A stretch of 64,000 nt of DNA from Crotalaria pallida (Eukaryota > Streptophyta > Magnoliopsida > Fabales > Fabaceae): positions 76,713,001 to 76,777,000 of the forward strand of contig CM075656.1 of the NCBI GenBank assembly GCA_037953625.1, in the 5' to 3' direction. Below the pieces are notes generated by a model. That model did not search any database. It had not been told where the DNA came from and saw nothing but the letters and a program-made list of their open reading frames with translations. Position 1 is the first letter of the stretch. Each line of letters starts with the position of its first letter. This document shows positions 58,580-64,000 of the stretch, one piece after another. The position numbers were made by a program, and so were the translations under genes.

Positions 58580-61500
58580 ATGGGCAGTGAAATCTCCAAG
58601 CTATCAAATGGGGATGGTGCAGAGAAAAATAGAGATGGAAACTTTGATGAGAGCTCTTCTCAATCAATACTCAATAGCGATGTTTCTGGTAATCAATACT
58701 CAATACAAGAATAAACTCATTATTTTTAACTCATCTTTATTTTTGATTTCCAACATTTCTTTCTCTATAAAGTTGATTAACTTGACATTGCAGAAGGCTT
58801 TGTGACTCCAACCTCTGTGCTGAAATCTCGATCTGGGAACTCCGTTCTGGAAAATAATAAAACTCCAATTCGTAATGATGAAAACATTGAGCTTCGTTTG
58901 TCAGGTGCCGTTTTAGTTTCTCTTTTGTAATATACTCTGATAATATGTACTCCAGGTGACGTTTTAGTTATGTCGATATACTGCAATTGAAGTGATTAGT
59001 TAGCTTGAAATACATTATGTGGCTGAGTCATCTGCTCTTTTCTTTTATTCTTTTGTCTGAAAAAAAATGGTGGGCTGGAAAGATTTTTTGGTTTTGCATT
59101 ATTTTGTATTAACCTTTTAGCTACATGATATCTAACAATAACGCGGACACTTGGGAAAAAAATTAGATCAATTTGACAACAAAGTTCAAATATTTCAATT
59201 GAATGAAATGATGGGTCTGTGTCTGATTTTAAGAAAAAAAGTGGACTCAAAGATCAAAATTGAGGTTTAGTAATTAATAGTACTCAAAATTTTAAGCAAT
59301 TAAACACTTCCTGTCACAATAATCCAATTAAGGTTGATCAATTTGACACCAAAGTTCTTAGTAAATATTTTGGTGGAAGGTTGATCAATTTTGTAAATAT
59401 TTCTCTCTTATTTGTCTTCCCAATAATCCCATTAATTTTGGTCTTCTTAATGCCATTAATTTCGATCTTCTCAATGATCCCATTAAGTTCTCTTCTATTA
59501 ATTAATGAATCGCACCATATTTTCATACTTTTAGTAACTAATTAGCAATTGATTTTTTTTCTTCTATTAGTAACTGATTTTTTTTGTTTATAGTAACTTA
59601 TTTCTATGAAAAAAAATATTGAATAAAAAAAACCTAAAAAACCAAAAGTTAAGAAACTAAAAAAAATATATTTTAATCTTCAATCATAATAACTACCTAA
59701 TATATTTCTCTATGTTTTTTTGAAAAAGATTTGCTTCAGATTTGGAATAAAATAATTACATTCAAAAAAATAACTTATGCATCAATGCATAACAAAAACC
59801 ATTAATTAATAATAATCAACTTGAAAATATTCCTTAAATGTTGTAAATATTTATCACCTATTTATATTCTCAATTATCCAATTAATTTTGATCTTAAATG
59901 TTGGAGATATTATATTGCTCTCCTATTTGTCTTCTCAACAATCCCATTAATTTCGATATTAAATATTTGTAAATATTTCTCTCCTAATTTTATTCCCAAT
60001 AATCCCATTAATTTTGGTCTTCTCCATGCCATTAATTTCGGTCTTCTCAATGATCTCATTAAGTTCTCTTCTATTAATTAATGAATCACACCATATTTTC
60101 ATACTTTTAGTAACTAATTAGTAATTGATTTTTTTTCTTCTATTAGTAACTGATTTTTTTTTGTTTTATAGTAACTGATTTCTATAAAAAAAAATATTGA
60201 ATAAAAAAACCTAAAAAACCAAAAGATAAGAAACTAAAAAAAAATATATTTTAATCTTCAATCATAATAACTACCTAATATATTTCTCCATGTTTTTTTG
60301 TTTGATAAAGATTTGAATCAGATTTGGAATAAAATAATTATATTCAAAAGAATAATATAATACCTAAAATTGAAACTTTTTAATGAAATACAAATTTTCG
60401 TAACTTATGCATCAATGCATAACAAAAACCTTTAATTAATAATAACAACTTGAAAATATTCCTTAAATGTTGTAAATATTTATCACCTATTTGTCTTCTC
60501 AATGATCCCATTAATTTCGATCTTAAATGTTGGAGATATTGCTCTCCTATTTGTCTTCTCAATAATCCCATTAATTTCGGTATTAAATATTTGAAAATAT
60601 TTCTCTCCTATTTGTCTTCCCAATAATCTCATTAATTTTGGTCTTCTTAATGCCATTAATTTCGGTCTTCTCAATGATCCCATTAAGTTCTCTTCTATTA
60701 ATTAATGAATCACACCATATTTTCATACTTTTAGTAACTAATTAGCAATTGATTTTTTTCTTCTATTAGTAACTGATTTTTTTTGTTTATAGTAATTTAT
60801 TTCTATGAAAAAAATATTGAATAAAAAAAACCTAAAAAACCAAAAGTTAAGAAACTAAAAAAAATATATTTTAATCTTCAATCATAATAACTACCTAATA
60901 TATTTCTTTATGTTTTTTTTGTTTGAAAAAGATTTGCTTCAGATTTGGAATAAAATAATTACATTCAAAAAAATAATATAATACCTAAAATTGAAACTTT
61001 TTAATGAAATACAAATTTTCGTAACTTATGCATCAATGCATAACAAAAACCATTAATTAATAATAATAAACTTGAAAATATTCCTTAAATGTTGTAAATA
61101 TTTATCACCTATTTATCTTCTCAATGATCCCATTAATTTCGGTCTTCTCAATGCCATTAATTTCGATATTAAATGTTAGAGACATTGCTCTCCTATTTGT
61201 CTTCTCAATAATCCCATTAATTTCGGTATTAAATATTGTAAATATTTCTCTCCTATTTGTGCTCTCAATAATCTCATTAATTTTGGTCTTCTCAATGCCA
61301 TTAATTTCGTTTTTCTCAATGATCCCATTAAATTCTCTTCTATTAAAAATTTATCTTCTATTAATTAATGAATCACACCATATTTTCATACTTTTAGTAA
61401 CTAATTTGTAATTGATTTTTTCTTCTCTTAGTAACTGATTTTTTTTATAGTAACTGATTTCTATGAAAAAAATATTGAATAAAAAAAACCTAAAAAACGA

Positions 61501-61806
61501 AAAGTTAAGAAACTAAAAGAATATATTTTAATCTTCAATCATAAAACCAAAAGTTAAGAAACTAAATTCATTCCTGTTAGATATATATGTTTACAATATC
61601 TGATACCATTCTGCATTTTTCGTTGCATAATGAATGTGTTTGATTTGGTAAATAATACAAAGCTTTTAGCAAATAGTTTCCATTGTTATACAATAAAATA
61701 GTATATTTTAATTCAGATATAATAAGGTATATATGTAACAAATATTATAATTCACTTTGCAGGTTCAAGCAAAAAAATTCAGCACTCTCTGCCATCTCTG
61801 AAATAA
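58580..61806 (+). CDS. Candidate gene for an unrecognised 87-residue protein
   Basis: Three exons, 58580-58688, 58794-58904 and 61763-61806, join with consistent phases (1, 1) and canonical GT-AG sites (TTCTG|GTAATC, CATTGCAG|AAGG, TGTCAG|GTGCC, TTTGCAG|GTTC). They give an 87-residue hydrophilic protein beginning MGSEISKLSNGDG, with a Ser-rich segment (25-36), GFVTPTSVLKSRSG in the middle and the basic ending KKIQHSLPSLK. No signal peptide, membrane segment or known domain is visible. TPTSVLKSRS looks like a possible proline-directed phosphorylation site. The coding DNA is much less AT-rich than the introns, which supports real or once-real exons. Intron 2 is 2.9 kb and full of tandem repeats. 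It could be a small gene, or a gene fragment carried by a Helitron whose 3' end lies at 62470. Confidence 0.55.
59335..61560. repeat. Tandem repeat, about 620-bp period, nearly four units, in the intron
   Basis: The landmark CTTTTAGTAACTAATT recurs at about 59528, 60104, 60728 and 61391, and TAACTTATGCATCAATGCAT at about 59771, 60401 and 61022. Units vary between about 576 and 663 bp because a small subrepeat (CCCATTAATTTCGGTCTTCT-type) changes copy number within each unit. Open frames rich in Ile/Leu or Lys/Arg across it are by-products of the subrepeat. Confidence 0.92.
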
Positions 61807-62439
61807 AACTATAATTTTGAGACAAGAAGAATTGTTTGGTTTGAAATTTTTTCGGTTTCTTAATTCATTTCAACCACTATTGCAGATTTAACCTTAATCA
61901 AAAACACTGTTTCAGTTATGTTTTTCTTACCATAATACTATGATTTTTATGTCCTAATTTGAAGTTTTGCTATCAACTTATGAAATTATTATGAATTTAT
62001 GAATGTAAAGGGTATGAAATTACTTTGCTGGCAATTCAATTAGTTATTCATATTCAATGTTAACTTGATATGGATATACTGTACAAACAGAAACTAAGTT
62101 CAGTATACTACGTTAACTGAACAACTTTAACTGAAGAAACGGAATGTCCAAAACTTATGTGGATGGTTAAATATATTGGGAAGAAGACATACCAAAGTCT
62201 ACCTCTTTTTTAGTTGTGCAGAGGTAATAGTAATTGCAAACAATTTTTTTGGTAAAGCCCAACATGTGCCTATGAAGTTTTTTTATAGCTTTCCTATATG
62301 AATTTTTTTTGGTAAAGCCCAACTAATAAATAAATATACAACATGCTTTTTATCAAATAATATTTAATAAAAACTTTCTTAATTTTTATATAATATAAAT
62401 ATTTAATATGTTACTCAATTACTAAATAATACCCTTCCC

Positions 62440-62470
62440 TCTTTCGCCCGTGCATGGGCTTGCTTACTAG
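62440..62470 (+). mobile_element. Helitron-like 3' end
   Basis: GCCCGTGCATGGGC can form a short hairpin, and TTGCTTA then CTAG (62467-62470) follow, with host T next. This is the same layout as the Helitron end at 26497. A matching TC start was not identified upstream, so the element's extent is unknown. It could include the orphan gene exons. Confidence 0.6.
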
Positions 62471-63249
62471 TAAGTTTTAAGTTTTTTTTTCTTTTTATAA
62501 TAAAAATCGAAGAGAGTATTTTTAAGCTGTGCCGTTAATAAAAAAGAGCACATGTGCGGTTAATTAATGACTTTGCCAGCTAAAAGTTGCCGATTGTTGT
62601 TTTAACTATACAATCAATCCTTATAATTTTTTTTTTCATGGATGAAAATGTCCATGTTAATTTTTTATATATTTGGAGGACAATGTTTAGTTGCTATTAA
62701 CAACAATTTTGGACAACATGTTTTTGTCTTCGTTGAATCCCGGCATCGTAATTTGAGGATGATGGTTCTGCTTTGAAAATGGCTTGGTGATACAGATCTG
62801 GGTTAATTTGTGAGTGTGAAACAGTAGTGAAAGAGAGGTGTCTCAGCTCTGATGATTTGTAGATGTTGATTTAAGGCTGGAGAAAAGAGTTGAATGTAGA
62901 AGATGATGCAACGTTGAAGAAACATAAAAAAATTTCCATTTGAAAGAAGAAATTAAACAATGAGGATTTCATCAAATTAAAATATAATTAAATCCTTGTA
63001 TAAATGTATAATACCATGATAACATAACACATACATCCTTTATAAATTCAAACACAACAGATGTATAATACCATGATAACATAACACATCCTTTATGAAT
63101 TCAAACACAATATTTAAAATAAATAAATAACAAGGACTTCATATCAAATTTTGGATTTTAAAAAAAAAATGGTAAGAATAACCGATAAGGATTCTTGACC
63201 ATTGATGGTTTTAATCCAATATCAACAACTTTCATGTCGAATGCATAAC
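62471..63249. other. Intergenic DNA, no gene
   Basis: Moderately AT-rich with a GC-richer patch at about 62730-62900. A local direct repeat (CATGATAACATAACACAT) lies near 63015 and 63073. No frame with a domain. Confidence 0.5.
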
Positions 63250-63349
63250 TGTTGGAACTCTCACATCGTCTGCCTCATAATATATGACATGATTTAAATA
63301 TTTGTTGCCAATTGGTTTGGAGATGGAACCTTAACATGGTATCAGAGTC
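63250..63349 (+). mobile_element. Short LTR plus primer-site fragment (TRIM-like)
   Basis: 63250-63336 starts TGTTGGAACTCTCACATCG and ends CCTTAACA. It is followed at once by TGGTATCAGAGTC, the initiator-Met primer site type. An 87-bp LTR would be very short, so this is either a TRIM/SMART-type element or an LTR with an internal deletion. No second LTR is seen before the window ends. Confidence 0.6.
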
Positions 63350-63639
63350 AGAGCCCTTGAAAACCATTATGATTGTAATGCCATCGCGAAGACATCAAAA
63401 ATCACAATATCGGGATCGCATTGTGGTTAGGGACCTTTGTTTAAAACAATAATCACACACATTTACAAACTTTGTTCCTAAATTACCGTTTACTCTACTC
63501 CATCATTGGCACAAAGTCATCACCTTCTTCTCTCTCATTTTGGGGAGGTTGAAGGAAAACCCCCTTTCATAACTCATATTGACATTTGACCTATTTAGTA
63601 GCTTGCGTTCAAGTAGGATAATTAGTTTATTTATTATTA

Positions 63640-63649
<10 letters not shown>

Positions 63650-63720
<71 letters not shown>
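63650..63720 (+). repeat. (TG)n followed by a 35-base G run
   Basis: About 18 TG units (63650-63685) run into about 35 consecutive G (63686-63720). Such a run can fold as G-quadruplexes and is also prone to sequencing and assembly error, so its true length is uncertain. Confidence 0.9.
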
Positions 63721-63721
<1 letters not shown>

Positions 63722-64000
63722 GTTGGAGTGCATATCTCATCTCTTCTGTTAATGTTGTGACATGCAGTGTTGTGATATATTTGGCTTCTCTGCATTGTTA
63801 TTTTTAAATAACAGGACTTTGATATTGTGGGATTGGTAGACTTAATTAAAGTTCGGTCAAATTGGTGTTTGATCCCTTCTGTTTGTATTTCTTCTTGTAA
63901 ACAACCGAACTTTTTATGTAATTAGTGGTTTTGAGTATACCTAGTACTCTCATTCCATGTGGCCAGAAGTATTCATACACTGTTGGTGCATCCGTTTGTG

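Noticed and set aside
59821..61411. Several frames with MIPLISVFS-like or GSLRRQIG-like repeated segments
   Set aside because: They are readings of the intronic tandem repeat and its short subrepeat, in different frames in different units, so no protein is conserved.

Overview
This is a plant nuclear window, AT-rich and dense in nested transposable elements. Introns, a Ty1-copia element, Stowaway-type MITEs, a Helitron and three recognisable plant genes all point to a eudicot. The repeat style suggests a legume, most likely soybean or a relative (Glycine), but the species is inferred from repeat flavour and not proven.

Layout. 1-8508: intergenic DNA, then a complete LTR retrotransposon (944-8503, 5-bp target duplication ATGGG) with no recognisable gag or pol. 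8879-10130: a long-TIR DNA element with a second element inside its left arm. 10201-18200: a plus-strand gene for a JmjN/JmjC/C5HC2 protein of the KDM5-like plant PKDM7 group, eight coding exons and about 864 residues. Its first iron-binding His reads as Arg and it has no FYRN/FYRC domains. 18480-26500: a repeat belt holding nested TIR elements and Stowaway MITEs, a near-perfect Mutator-like palindrome with a 9-bp duplication, and a 3.6-kb non-autonomous Helitron. 26939-29781: a minus-strand arabinose-5-phosphate isomerase gene (SIS plus two CBS domains, three exons). 30200-38950: gene-free DNA with several TIR elements and microsatellites. 38957-40735: a minus-strand ALOG/LSH transcription-factor gene (two coding exons, 194 residues). 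43045-51713: a three-deep nest of one Stowaway-like MITE inside another, with an 8-kb copia retrotransposon in the inner one. The copia LTRs carry an array of the palindrome TAATCGATTA. 51714-57700: intergenic DNA with a 170-bp tandem repeat, a hAT-like nest, a SINE with target duplication and an inverted-repeat MITE. 57726-58129: a solo LTR with target duplication GTACT. 58580-61806: a candidate three-exon gene for an unrecognised 87-residue protein whose large intron holds a roughly 620-bp tandem repeat. 62470: a Helitron-like 3' end. 63250-63349: a short LTR-plus-primer-site fragment. 63650-63720: a (TG)n/(G)n tract.

The host genes are independent single genes with no shared pathway: a chromatin protein, a KDO-pathway sugar-phosphate isomerase and a developmental transcription factor. 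No operon-like or clustered biosynthetic system was seen. The best candidates for something undescribed are the JmjC protein with an altered metal site, the 87-residue orphan gene, the palindrome array in the copia LTRs and the coding-poor LTR element with its 17-bp ACGCCC-type repeats.
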